A stretch of DNA of 64,000 nt, from contig NZ_JACHIW010000001.1 in assembly GCF_014203395.1 (NCBI RefSeq), forward strand, positions 2,480,001 to 2,544,000, in the 5' to 3' direction. Made by a program: the position numbers and the translations under genes. Shown here piece after piece: positions 49,033 through 58,600 of this stretch; position 1 is the first letter of the stretch, and each line of letters begins with the position of its first letter. Origin of the DNA: Saccharopolyspora phatthalungensis. Lineage in GTDB: Bacteria; Actinomycetota; Actinomycetes; Mycobacteriales; Pseudonocardiaceae. The notes under the pieces were generated by a model, which saw only the letters and a program-made list of their open reading frames with translations, was not told where the DNA came from and made no database searches.

Positions 49033-50619
49033 ATGGCATCAACACCCACAACAAAGTCACAGGTTCAGGCGTATCGGTTCGTACTACGCCGCATGGAGTC
49101 GGCGCTGGTGCGAAAAGACGCGGTGATGCTCCACGATCCGATGGGCTCGCACAAGCGGGCCACGGTCGCGGGTGCCGTGCTTGCCGCCGTTGGCATGATC
49201 GGGTTCCTGGTGTGGGGCCTGTTCGGCGGCAAGGGTTCGGTGCCGGATCCAGGGTCGATCATCATCGCCAAGGAAAGCGGCAGCGTTTTCGTTGTCACTT
49301 CGGACCAGGACGCGCAGAAGCGACTGATCCCGATGCTGAACATGACCTCGGCGCGCTTGCTGGTCATGGCGCAGGGCGGTGCCCAGGGCAGTGGCCCGGT
49401 GCAGCCGACCGTGGTGAAGCAGTCCGCGCTCGGGGAATTCCCGCGCGGCGCAGTGACCGGAATGGTCAACGCGCCTACGTACTTGCCGGATGCGAGCAAC
49501 GCTGCGGATCCGTTCTGGGCCATCTGCGATGTCGGGCAGGTCAAGGACACCCTCAACGATGCCCGGGTGGAGGCCGCGACGAAGGTGGAGAGCACGGTGA
49601 TCGGGGGCGACGGCGCCCACGGCACCGAGCTCGCACCGAACCAGTCGCTGTTCGTCCGCGACCAGACTTCCGGGCAGGACTTCCTGATTTACCGGGTGAA
49701 TGACCTGCCGGGTCGCGCCCACACGCAGACGGTGAAGTCGAGGGTGGACCGCACGCAGACCACCGTGATGGACATCTTCGGGCTCAACGGCAAGACGCCG
49801 CGGACGATCAGCACCAACATGCTGAACTCGATCCCGGAGGTTCCGGCGCTGCGGGTCCCCAACGTTGCGGGTTCGGGCCAGCTGTCGTACATGCCCCGCT
49901 ACCAGGTCGGTGATGTGGTCAAGCGCACCGTCCCGGGGCAGCCCTTCCAGTACTTCCTGTTGCTGCAGAACGGAAAGCAGGAGATCCACGAGGGTGCGGC
50001 GGCCGTGCTGCACGCGTCGAAGTACAACAGCCAGGACATCCCGAACGCCACCGGTGCGGTCACGGATGCCCCGAAGGCGGACCCGAGCGAAGAGCTCAAC
50101 CTCTCCAACTTCCCCATGGCCGTGCCTACGCCGGTGACCTTCCAGCAGGCCGACACTTCCTGCCTGAGCTGGAAGAACGTCAACGGTGACCAGAACATCA
50201 CGGTGACCCTGAGCAAGGGCTCGCCGGCGGCGAAGGCGCCGGTCAAGCTGGCCCAGTACGACGGTGCCGGGCCGAACGTCGACTATTTCTACATGCCGGC
50301 CGGCAAGGCGGCGGTGGTGCGCGGGTCCTCGAACGAGGCCGGTGCGGACAGCGGCCCGATCTTCCTGGTGTCCGACCAGGGCGTGCAGTACGGCATCAAG
50401 GACGTCGCGACCGCGCAGGGCCTCGGGGTGATCCGGGGTGGCGGCGACATCAAGGCGGGACCGTCCTGGCTGATGCGGACGCTGCCGAGGGGCGACTTCC
50501 TCGACCCGGCGAACGCGAGCATGACCTACGACTCGGTTCCGGTGGCACCGGGCGGGGTGAACCGCCCGCCGCAGAACAAGCAGCAACAGCAGGCGGGAGC
50601 CGCCCAAGCAGGTAGCTGA
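49033..50619 (+). CDS. eccB: Type VII secretion protein EccB
   Basis: 528 aa. N-terminal STPTTKSQVQAYRFVLRRMESALVR, one membrane helix at residues 43-64 (ATVAGAVLAAVGMIGFLVWGLF), then the periplasmic-side R1-R4 repeat domain with the YVLP-type SLFVRD..DFLIY, the conserved Cys pair (AICDVG; TSCLSW) and GVQYGIKDVATAQGLG. The C-terminus is Gln/Pro-rich. ESX core component. A hairpin lies downstream. Confidence 0.95.
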   Translation: MASTPTTKSQVQAYRFVLRRMESALVRKDAVMLHDPMGSHKRATVAGAVLAAVGMIGFLVWGLFGGKGSVPDPGSIIIAKESGSVFVVTSDQDAQKRLIPMLNMTSARLLVMAQGGAQGSGPVQPTVVKQSALGEFPRGAVTGMVNAPTYLPDASNAADPFWAICDVGQVKDTLNDARVEAATKVESTVIGGDGAHGTELAPNQSLFVRDQTSGQDFLIYRVNDLPGRAHTQTVKSRVDRTQTTVMDIFGLNGKTPRTISTNMLNSIPEVPALRVPNVAGSGQLSYMPRYQVGDVVKRTVPGQPFQYFLLLQNGKQEIHEGAAAVLHASKYNSQDIPNATGAVTDAPKADPSEELNLSNFPMAVPTPVTFQQADTSCLSWKNVNGDQNITVTLSKGSPAAKAPVKLAQYDGAGPNVDYFYMPAGKAAVVRGSSNEAGADSGPIFLVSDQGVQYGIKDVATAQGLGVIRGGGDIKAGPSWLMRTLPRGDFLDPANASMTYDSVPVAPGGVNRPPQNKQQQQAGAAQAGS

Positions 50620-50706
50620 TGTCGTGAGCGGTGCTGGCCGCCGGAGCAGCCACGACCGCTTAAGACCGGGAACCGAATAGGTCGGCTCGAACGTCCGAGG
50701 AACAAG

Positions 50707-50745
50707 CGATCCGCCCGCAGCCCACGGTGAGCTGCGGGCGGATCG
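50707..50745 (+). terminator. Hairpin after eccB
   Basis: Perfect 14-bp stem CGATCCGCCCGCAG / CTGCGGGCGGATCG with an 11-nt loop between eccB and the next gene. Confidence 0.7.
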
Positions 50746-50776
50746 TCATCAGAGCGACCTACGTGGGAGGTGCCGG

Positions 50777-51088
50777 ATGTCGGGGATCCGGATCGACGTC
50801 GAATGGCTGGCGACGTATGCGCGCGAGGTGCGCGCCGCCGGCGGGGAGATCACCAGCGCGCAGCCGGGTCTGATGGCTGCCGAACTCGCCCCGGAGGCAT
50901 TCGGCCGGCTCGGCCGCGAGGCGGGCGCGGGCGAGGCGTACCAACGAATCTGCACCCTGCTGCTGGACCAGAACCGCCGTGCCGGCGAGACCTTGACCCG
51001 TGCCGGGGACGAACTGGGGCAGGTCGTGGATTTCCACGCCGGTGGCGATGACGACAGTGCCGCCGCGATGCGCAAGCAGGAGGCATGA
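50777..51088 (+). CDS. Small helical ESX/EspC-like protein
   Basis: 103 aa, helical: IRIDVEWLATYAREVRAAGGEI, then EAFGRLGREAGAGEAYQRIC and a helix ending in LGQVVDFHAG. This helix-turn-helix layout and length fit T7SS secretion targets of the EspC/WXG100 superfamily, though a strict W-x-G is absent. ATG 50777 has GGGAGG 6 nt upstream. Stop overlaps the next start in ATGA, implying co-translation and probably a heterodimer with the next protein's N-terminal domain. Confidence 0.7.
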   Translation: MSGIRIDVEWLATYAREVRAAGGEITSAQPGLMAAELAPEAFGRLGREAGAGEAYQRICTLLLDQNRRAGETLTRAGDELGQVVDFHAGGDDDSAAAMRKQEA

Positions 51089-52359
51089 GCATGTCGCGCA
51101 CCAGTTCCGAGATGGCCGAACACCTCGACTACCTGTCCGGTATTGCCGACGAGCTGGACGTCGCGCACTGGATCCCCGCCGACCTCGCCGACCTGGTGGG
51201 ACGCCAGGAGGATCTGCGCGCGGCCGCCCGGGTTTGGCGCACCGCCGCGGACGGCGTGGAGAACGCCTCGGCGGACGTGCAGGGCCGTCTGGGTGGCATC
51301 GATTCGGCTTGGCAGGGCCAGGATGCCGACGCGTTCCTCGCGCACATCCAGGAGGTGGGCCTGGCGGGCAACGACCTGGTCGACACGATGCACGGGCTGG
51401 CAGATGTGTTGGATCACACGGTCGATGCCGTGCAGGCGCAGTTGGGGGACTTGGGCGCGTTGGTCGCGGCAGCGGCGGATTCGGTGTCCGCTGCCCTGCT
51501 TGCGCCCACCGAGGGGCCTGCGCGGGCACGCAAGCACCTCGCGGATCTCGCCCAGCCCGCTCGCGAGCTCGAAGAGTCCATTTCGGACACTTACCGGGCG
51601 TTCGCGCGCTTCTGCGACGACGTGGTGGCGGGCCGGTCGGCCGGATCGGTCAAGTTCGACCGCCGGATGCCCGCGCAGTCTTGGGACTTCAACGTTCCCG
51701 AGCCGACAGCAGCGCCGGCCCCTGCCGAACCAGCCGGTGCGGGTGGCAGCGCCGACCGGGGCCGAGTTGCAGTTGCGGGTGGCGCTGCGACGGGTGTTTC
51801 CGGTGCGGCGCCCGGTGAAGGCGCAGAGAAGGAACTCACGCCGGGCGGCACCACGCGGGGCGGGGAGCCGTCGGAGATGCCACCCGCTGCCGGCGGCGCT
51901 GCGGTGGCCGGCGCCGCAGGCGGCGTGGCGGGCGGCGGGATGGTGGGCGGCATGGTGCCGATGGGCATGATGGGCATGATGGGTGGCGCCCAAGGCGCCG
52001 GCCAGGAGCGCAAGAACCAGTCGCGGTTCAAGTCCAAGCCGGCGGAACTGTTCGGCGCGCCGCCCGACGCGGCGCCGGCGGTCTTCGGCGCACCCCCGAA
52101 GGATGGGGCGCAGAACCCGGAACCGCCCAAGCCGACCAGCCCGCAGTCGCCGTCGACGCTTGGCATCCAGTCGGTCGTCGAGCCCGCCGCCCCGCGCCCC
52201 TCGATCGACGACGCCCTGCACCCGAAGCCGACGACCGGTGACGCCACAGGCTCGAAGTCGAGGTCAAGCGGGGCTTCGGTGGGCGATGCCTTGCCACCGA
52301 AGCCCAGAACCGGCACGGCATCCGTCGGCGACGCCCCGCCACCGAAGCGCCGAGACTAG
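51085..52359 (+). CDS. WXG100-like protein with long Gly/Ala/Pro-rich tail
   Basis: 424 aa. Residues about 1-190 are helical, with the W-x-G turn IDSAWQGQDADAFLAHI. From residue 205 the chain is low complexity: Ala/Pro/Gly, a Gly-Met patch (GGGMVGGMVPMGMMGMMGG), then repeats of the form DALxPKPxTG (DDALHPKPTTG, GDALPPKPRTG, GDAPPPKRRD). The layout resembles PPE-like or long WXG substrates exported by ESX systems. Coupled to the preceding small protein. Convergent with mycP. Confidence 0.75.
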   Translation: MSMSRTSSEMAEHLDYLSGIADELDVAHWIPADLADLVGRQEDLRAAARVWRTAADGVENASADVQGRLGGIDSAWQGQDADAFLAHIQEVGLAGNDLVDTMHGLADVLDHTVDAVQAQLGDLGALVAAAADSVSAALLAPTEGPARARKHLADLAQPARELEESISDTYRAFARFCDDVVAGRSAGSVKFDRRMPAQSWDFNVPEPTAAPAPAEPAGAGGSADRGRVAVAGGAATGVSGAAPGEGAEKELTPGGTTRGGEPSEMPPAAGGAAVAGAAGGVAGGGMVGGMVPMGMMGMMGGAQGAGQERKNQSRFKSKPAELFGAPPDAAPAVFGAPPKDGAQNPEPPKPTSPQSPSTLGIQSVVEPAAPRPSIDDALHPKPTTGDATGSKSRSSGASVGDALPPKPRTGTASVGDAPPPKRRD

Positions 52360-52483
52360 GGCCGTGTCTGTGGGCTGACGGCAATTTCCGCGAAAACGTT
52401 GCCAGTCCCGCACCGAGATCTTCAATTTCGCGCGACAACGCCGGACCGGCCACGCGAGTCACCGGCAGCAGCTCCCGGTCGAT

Positions 52484-52526
52484 GCGAAACGGCCCGGCGT
52501 CCATAGTGGACACCGGGCCGTTTCGC
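52484..52526. terminator. Bidirectional terminator between WXG-like gene and mycP
   Basis: 14-bp stem GCGAAACGGCCCGG / CCGGGCCGTTTCGC enclosing a second stem GTCCA-TAG-TGGAC, 10 bp from the mycP stop. Strong for both directions. Confidence 0.85.
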
Positions 52527-52535
52527 TCGAACTAC

Positions 52536-53939
52536 TCAGCGGCTGCTGTTCTCGCGAGCTCGCGCTCGGACATTGCGGACCGCATTAGCCAAGAACGCGG
52601 TGAAGATGATTGCCGCGATGCCCGCTCCGGCGCCGCCCATCGCGACGATCAGGGCAGGGAAGTCCTTCTGCGGGATGACGTCGGCCTCCAGCTTCTTCGG
52701 CTTCGGCGGCGGAACCGCCTTGCCCCATTCGGCGGGCACCACGTCGCCCAGCGCCGCCGCCGGGTCGACCATGCCGTACCCGACGATGTCGTTGCGCCCG
52801 TTGATGCCGCCGGGGTGCAGGGCCGTCTCCTTGATCCGGTCCATGACCTGCTCGGCCGTGAGGTCCGGGAACTTCTGCTTGATCAGCACGGCCAGCCCCG
52901 ATACGTACGGGGCGGCGAAGCTGGTGCCCTGGATGGGGCCCATCTGTCCGTTGTCCCCGGTGGCGATCTGGCTCGCCAGGCCGTTGCCGTTGACACCCGG
53001 GTCGAGGGCGATGAGGTTTTCGCCCGGCGCGGCAACGTCCACCCACGGGCCCGGTACGGTGAACTCGGACGGCGCACCAGCCTGGTTGACGGAGGCAACC
53101 GTGAGCACGTAGTCGTCGAACCAGGCGGGCAGCACTGCGGTCGTCGGGCTGCCGGACGGGTTCTTCTGGCAAGCCTCTCCGACGTTGCCGGCCGCGGCGA
53201 CCACCACGACGCCTCTCTCGTAGGCGTATTTGACCGCGTTGTGCAGTTCCTGGTTGCCGGAGTCGCTGTAGTTGCTGGCTTGCGCGATCGACTGGCACGA
53301 CGACTGCGAGATGTTGATGACGCTGACGCCCCGGTCCACCGCGATGTTGATGGCCTGCGCCATCGTTTCGGTGTTGCCGATCGTCTGGTTGGTCGCGTCG
53401 TCGACGAACAGCTTGGAGGACTGCCGGATGGAAAGGATCGAGGCGTCCGGCGCGACGCCCACGTAACCGGTTTGGCCGGTCGGGTCCGGGGCCGCCGCGA
53501 TGATGCCGGCCACGATCGTGCCGTGCCCGTCGCAGTCCTTGTCCCCGCCCCCGTCACGGGCGACGCTGCTCCCGCCGTTCTGGACTTTGCCGCGCAGTCG
53601 CGGATGCGTCGCGTTCACGCCGGTGTCGATGACGCCGACGGTCTGCCCGCGGCCGGTCAAGTTCTGGTCGTGGGCCTGTTCGAAGCCGAGCACCAGCTGG
53701 CTCCACGGCTTCTCCTCGATCACGGAGTTGCCCGTGTTGCCCCGCATACACCCTTGCTTCTGCGGGAAGGGGAACGACTGCAGCGAATGACTGGCCTGTC
53801 TGGACGGATCTAACGGCGGCGGGCCGACGGTCTGCGCGACCGCGGGTGCGGTCGGTCCGCCCAGCGCGAGCGTGCCCACCGCGGCGCACAGCGCGAAACC
53901 GCGCAGCGCGCCGCGGGAGCGGGAGTAACTAGAGCGCAT
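52536..53939 (-). CDS. mycP: Mycosin, T7SS subtilisin-like protease
   Basis: 467 aa. Signal peptide (residues 1-36), catalytic triad Asp105 (VIDTGVN), His139 (CDGHGT) and Ser340 (GTSFAAP), with oxyanion Asn252 (AAGNVGEAC). Cys residues at the mycosin positions (GCMRG, KDCDG, SSCQS, EACQK) suggest two disulfides. One C-terminal membrane helix (ALIVAMGGAGAGIAAIIFTAFL) and a short basic tail. Needed for ESX complex stability in mycobacteria. 11 bp downstream of eccD. Confidence 0.96.
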   Translation of the reverse strand: MRSSYSRSRGALRGFALCAAVGTLALGGPTAPAVAQTVGPPPLDPSRQASHSLQSFPFPQKQGCMRGNTGNSVIEEKPWSQLVLGFEQAHDQNLTGRGQTVGVIDTGVNATHPRLRGKVQNGGSSVARDGGGDKDCDGHGTIVAGIIAAAPDPTGQTGYVGVAPDASILSIRQSSKLFVDDATNQTIGNTETMAQAINIAVDRGVSVINISQSSCQSIAQASNYSDSGNQELHNAVKYAYERGVVVVAAAGNVGEACQKNPSGSPTTAVLPAWFDDYVLTVASVNQAGAPSEFTVPGPWVDVAAPGENLIALDPGVNGNGLASQIATGDNGQMGPIQGTSFAAPYVSGLAVLIKQKFPDLTAEQVMDRIKETALHPGGINGRNDIVGYGMVDPAAALGDVVPAEWGKAVPPPKPKKLEADVIPQKDFPALIVAMGGAGAGIAAIIFTAFLANAVRNVRARARENSSR

Positions 53940-53950
53940 CACGCTGCCCC

Positions 53951-55387
53951 TCAGAAGTTGAGGTTGAGGTCGCGGATGTACATGTAGAGGTCCATCGCGG
54001 CCAGCGCCAGCGGCAGCACCAGTGCGATCAGGACGGCTTCCAGAAGGTCCACCATGCGGCGCTGCACGGGCGAGAACCGGCGGTGCGGGAACACCACACC
54101 GAAGATGATCGCCAGGATGCCGAGCAGCAGCAACGGCGGGAACACCCAGGCCACCGCCATCGGCATCTGCGCCACCTGCACCAGCAGTCCGACGCTGACG
54201 CCCAGAGACGAGAGCAGACCGCTGAGCAGCAGCGCGATCGCTTGGCTGCCGTTGGCGTAGTTGCGACCGCGCAGCAGCAGGACCGCCGAGACGACGATCG
54301 CGAACACGGCGCCCCAAATGCTGGCCGCGGCGGCCAGCATCGAGCCGAGCGCGGCGACCGCGCCGCAGCCGATGATCAGGCCGGTCATGTACTGGTGCGC
54401 CAGCCCGGTCTGCTTCTCGATCATCCGGTAGTCCGGGAAACCGGTGTCTTCCTTGAGATCCTCGGCGCTACCCGGCACGTGCGGCAGTGGCAGCTTGGCG
54501 AGCTGGATGGTGATGCGCGGCAGCAGCGAGATTCCGGCCAGGCCGACGGCCGCGGCGCCCGCGGCGATGCCCGCGGTGCTGGCGGCTTCCACCAGCGTCG
54601 CGACGAGGAAGGCAATGGTGCCGAACGCCGCCGCCGTGGCGGCCGCGATGAACGTCACGATGCCCGCGCCGATCACCATGATCGACACCGCTGCGAAGAT
54701 CAGCATCAGCGCGCTGGCCAGCAACAGCCTCGGTTCGAGGGCGTTGCCCGGCACGATGTTGAAGCCCGCGACGAAGGCCATCGGCAGCCCGCCGGCAGCG
54801 GCGATCACCGTGCCGGTCGTGGGCGCCGCGTAGGCGCGGGTCACGATCGAGCCGACGCCGGTGGCGAAGATCGCCACCACTACCGCCGCGACGGCGGCCA
54901 TGATCTGGTAGACGATCGGCGTCGTGCCTTGCAACTCGCGGTGCAGCATCCCGGCCGGACCGGCCAGTCCAAGCGCGACGGCCGCGCCGATGAGCGCCAG
55001 CGCTCCCGCGGTGTGCCCGATCCTGGCGGCGGTTTCCTTTGTCCACGGGCGATAACTGCCCGGCTGAGCTTCCGCGAGCGCGTCGACGACGTCGTCGTAC
55101 AACGGCGGCGGCGGGTCGTCCGATCGCCGGCGCAGCTGCAGCATGTCGCCGTCCACGACGCCCTGCGAGGACAGCGTCTGGCTCGGGTCGAGGGGCTGAC
55201 TCTCCCCGAGTTTGGCCAGGCACCAGCCGCCGTGCCGCGAACCGCCGTCCGGGGTGATCTCGCGGGCCATATCCAGCAGCATCGGCAGCAGGTCCGCTAC
55301 CGACACGTCCGCGGGAAGCGCCAGGTCGATACGAGTTGTAGGCGCCACCACCGTCACGCGGCTGAACACCGTGGTCCCGGTCGCCAC
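53951..55387 (-). CDS. eccD: Type VII secretion integral membrane protein EccD
   Basis: 478 aa. N-terminal ubiquitin-like domain (residues 1-90: FSRVTVVAPTTRIDLALPADVSV, GVVDGDMLQLR), a linker, then about eleven membrane helices. Forms the membrane vestibule of the ESX pore. GTG 55387 is the only start compatible with the ubiquitin-like fold. Divergent from eccC and co-directional with mycP. Confidence 0.95.
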   Translation of the reverse strand: MATGTTVFSRVTVVAPTTRIDLALPADVSVADLLPMLLDMAREITPDGGSRHGGWCLAKLGESQPLDPSQTLSSQGVVDGDMLQLRRRSDDPPPPLYDDVVDALAEAQPGSYRPWTKETAARIGHTAGALALIGAAVALGLAGPAGMLHRELQGTTPIVYQIMAAVAAVVVAIFATGVGSIVTRAYAAPTTGTVIAAAGGLPMAFVAGFNIVPGNALEPRLLLASALMLIFAAVSIMVIGAGIVTFIAAATAAAFGTIAFLVATLVEAASTAGIAAGAAAVGLAGISLLPRITIQLAKLPLPHVPGSAEDLKEDTGFPDYRMIEKQTGLAHQYMTGLIIGCGAVAALGSMLAAAASIWGAVFAIVVSAVLLLRGRNYANGSQAIALLLSGLLSSLGVSVGLLVQVAQMPMAVAWVFPPLLLLGILAIIFGVVFPHRRFSPVQRRMVDLLEAVLIALVLPLALAAMDLYMYIRDLNLNF

Positions 55388-55678
55388 TTGGGCCCCCTAC
55401 TCCCTGAGGTTGATTGCCTTGCATTCATATGTGTCGTCGGGCTCGATCCAACCAAGGCCGGTTTTTCTTCCGAAACCCACCCGCCCGGTCCAAGAGCGCC
55501 CCTAGTATGGCCACACCGACCGTCGAGGGGTGATGGGTTTGGTGGAACTCGTGCCAACGACTTCATATCTGGTTGGTCACGCTCGACTACCACCCCGCCG
55601 CCGGTGGGGCCGCAGCGGTACAGAATGCTGGCTGCGACATTCGAGAGCACGATTGATACGGAAAGGTTGTTGCGTCCG

Positions 55679-58600
55679 GTGAGCACGCTGCAGTTCAAGC
55701 GAACGCCACGCCTGGCCGCTCCCAGGCCACCGGGCGGGGAGGTGCACCTCGAACCACCGCCGGAGATTCCCCGGACGATTCCGGGCAACATCGTCCAGAA
55801 GGTGCTGCCGGGCGTCATGATCGTCGCCTCGCTGGGAATGATGGTCTTCATGCTCCAGCGGGCCAAGGACAACCCGATGATGATGATGATGCCGATGATG
55901 ATGCTCATCTCAACTTTCGGGATGATGGCCGGCGGCGGCAAGGAAGGCGGCCAGAAGAAGGCCGAGATGGACGAGGACCGCAAGGATTATCTGCGGTACC
56001 TCGGGCAGATGCGCGACCGGGCGCGGGAGGCCGCCGACGAGCAGCGGCTGGCCCGGGAGTGGGTGCACCCCGACCCCCAGACCCTGTGGTCGCTGGCGGC
56101 CGGCAGCCGGCGAATGTGGGAACGACGCCCCAACGACAACGACTTCTGCCAGGTCCGGGTCGGCCGCGGTTCGCAGCGGCTGGAAACCCGCCTGGTGCCA
56201 CCGCAAACCGGCCCGGTCGACGAGCTGGAGCCGATCACCACGCTCGCGCTGCGTCGTTTTGTGCGGGCGCACTCGCTGGTTCCGGACCTGCCGATCGCCA
56301 CGTCGCTGCGCGGCTTCGCCGCCGTCGGCCTGCAGGGCGACCGGGAGATGGTCCGCGGCTTGGCCCGCGCGATCGTGTGCCAGCTGGCCACTTTCCACAC
56401 CCCGGACGACGTGATGATCGCTGTCGCCAGCAGCGGGCGCGCGCGCACGGAGTGGGATTGGGTGAAGTGGCTGCCGCACGCCCAGCACCCGACCGAGACC
56501 GACGGCATTGGCCAGATGCGGCTGATGGCCGGTTCGCTGAGCGCCATCGAGCAGATGCTCTCCGAGCAGTTGGCCGAGCGACCCCGGTTCCAGCGCAACG
56601 CGGCCCCGCCGGATGGCCAGCCGCACATCGTGATCATCATCGACGACGCCGAGATCAGCCGCGAGGAGGCGCTCTTCGTCGAAGGCGGCCTGGCCGGCGT
56701 GACGATGATCGACCTGTCCGACCTGCTCGGCCAGCTCACCTCGCGCCGCGGCATGCGGATGGTCGTCGAGGAGGACCGCATCGGTGCCCGCGGCGGCACC
56801 GGCGTGGAGTGGTTCGGCAAGCCGGACTCGCTGACCATGGAAGAGGCCACCTCGCTGGCCCGCCAGCTGGCCCCGTACCGGGTGGCCGGTGGGTACTCGG
56901 CGGCGGACGCCGACAGCGGCGGCTACGAGCCGCTGACCACGCCGCTGAACTACATCGAGCAGTTGGGGCTGGCCGGTGACGTGGTCACCTTCGACCTCAA
57001 CGAGGCGTGGCGGCCCCGGTCTCGCGATGACCTGTACCGCGTCGCGATCGGCCCCGGTGAGCAGGGCGAGATCGTGCACCTGGACATCAAGGAGACCGCG
57101 TCCGGCGGCATGGGCCCGCACGGGTTGTGCATCGGTTCGACCGGTTCCGGTAAGTCCGAGTTCCTGCGGACCATCGTGCTCGGCCTGATGGCCACCCACT
57201 CGTCGTCGATGCTCAACTTCGTGGTCGTCGACTTCAAGGGTGGTGCGACGTTCAACGGCTTCGAGCCCGCGCCGCACGTTTCGGCGAGCATCTCGAACCT
57301 GGAGGGCGACGGCTCACTGATCGACCGCATGCAGGACGCGCTGGCCGGTGAGATGAACCGCCGCCAGGAGGTCCTGAACAAGGCGGGCGCGAAGAACGTC
57401 TGGGACTACCGGAAGATGGGCGAGGCCGGCGACGAGCGTTGCCAGGAGCCGCTGCCCGCGCTGTTCGTGGTCATCGACGAGTTCTCCGAGCTGCTGTCTC
57501 AGCAGCCGGACTTCGCCGAGCTGTTCGTGATGATCGGTCGACTGGGTCGTTCGCTTCAGGTCCACCTGTTGCTGGCCTCCCAGCGGCTGGAAGAGGGCAA
57601 GCTGCGCGGCCTGGATACGCACCTGTCGTACCGGATCGGTCTGAAGACGTTCAACGCGGCGGACTCCCGCGCGGCCATCGGTGTGCCCGACGCGGCCGAT
57701 CTGCCCGCGACCGGTGGTCACGGATATCTGAAGCACCCCAACGGCATGGAGCGGTTCCGCGCCGCGTTCGTGTCCGGCCACATGCACCAGACCAGTGGTC
57801 GTCGCCCCACGTTGAAGGGCGGCGCGTCGCCGGTCACCGGCGACAAGATGCCGCGGTTCTTCATCCCGGACTTCATCGAGAAGCCGCCGGAGCCGGAGAA
57901 GCCGGTCGTCGAGGAGGTCAAGGAGGAAAAGGACGACCTCGCGCCGACCGACTTCCAGATCATCATCGACAAGATCCGCGGCCAGGGCCCGCCCGCCCAC
58001 CAGGTGTGGCTGCCGCCGCTGGACACACCGCCCACTTTGGACACTCTGTTGCCGCCGCTGCAGCAGACCGACGACCGCGGCTACACGGCGGCGGGCTTCG
58101 CGGGCAGCGGCCGGTTGCAGTTCCCGGTGGGCCTGATCGACGTGCCGTATCACCAGCGGCAGGATCCGATGACGCTGGACCTGAGCGGTCAGGGCGGGCA
58201 CGGCGCGCTCGTCGGCGGTGTCGGCGCGGGCAAGTCGAACGCGGTCCGCGCGATGATCGCTTCGATGGCGCTGACCCACACCCCGCGGGAGGTGCAGTTC
58301 TACTGCATCGACCTCGGTGGTGGTTCGATCGCCGCGCTGCGCGGCCTGCCGCATGTGGGCGGTTACGGCACCCGGCGCGATCAGGACACCGTTCGGCGGA
58401 CGATCGCGGAGCTCAAGACGATGCTGGCCGAGCGGGAAGCCCGGTTCCAGCAGCACGGCGTCGAGGGCATGAACGACTACCGCAACCGCAAGCGGCGCGG
58501 CGAGTTCGAGGATGACCTGTTCGGCGACGCGTTCCTGATCATCGATGGTTGGCGCACGTTCCGCGAAGAGTTCGAGTCGCTGGAACAGGATGTGCTGAAC

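Noticed and set aside
54083..55678. In-frame N-terminal extension of eccC by more than 500 codons
   Set aside because: It runs antisense through eccD and is Arg/Asp/His-rich shadow sequence; the EccC family start is near 55679.
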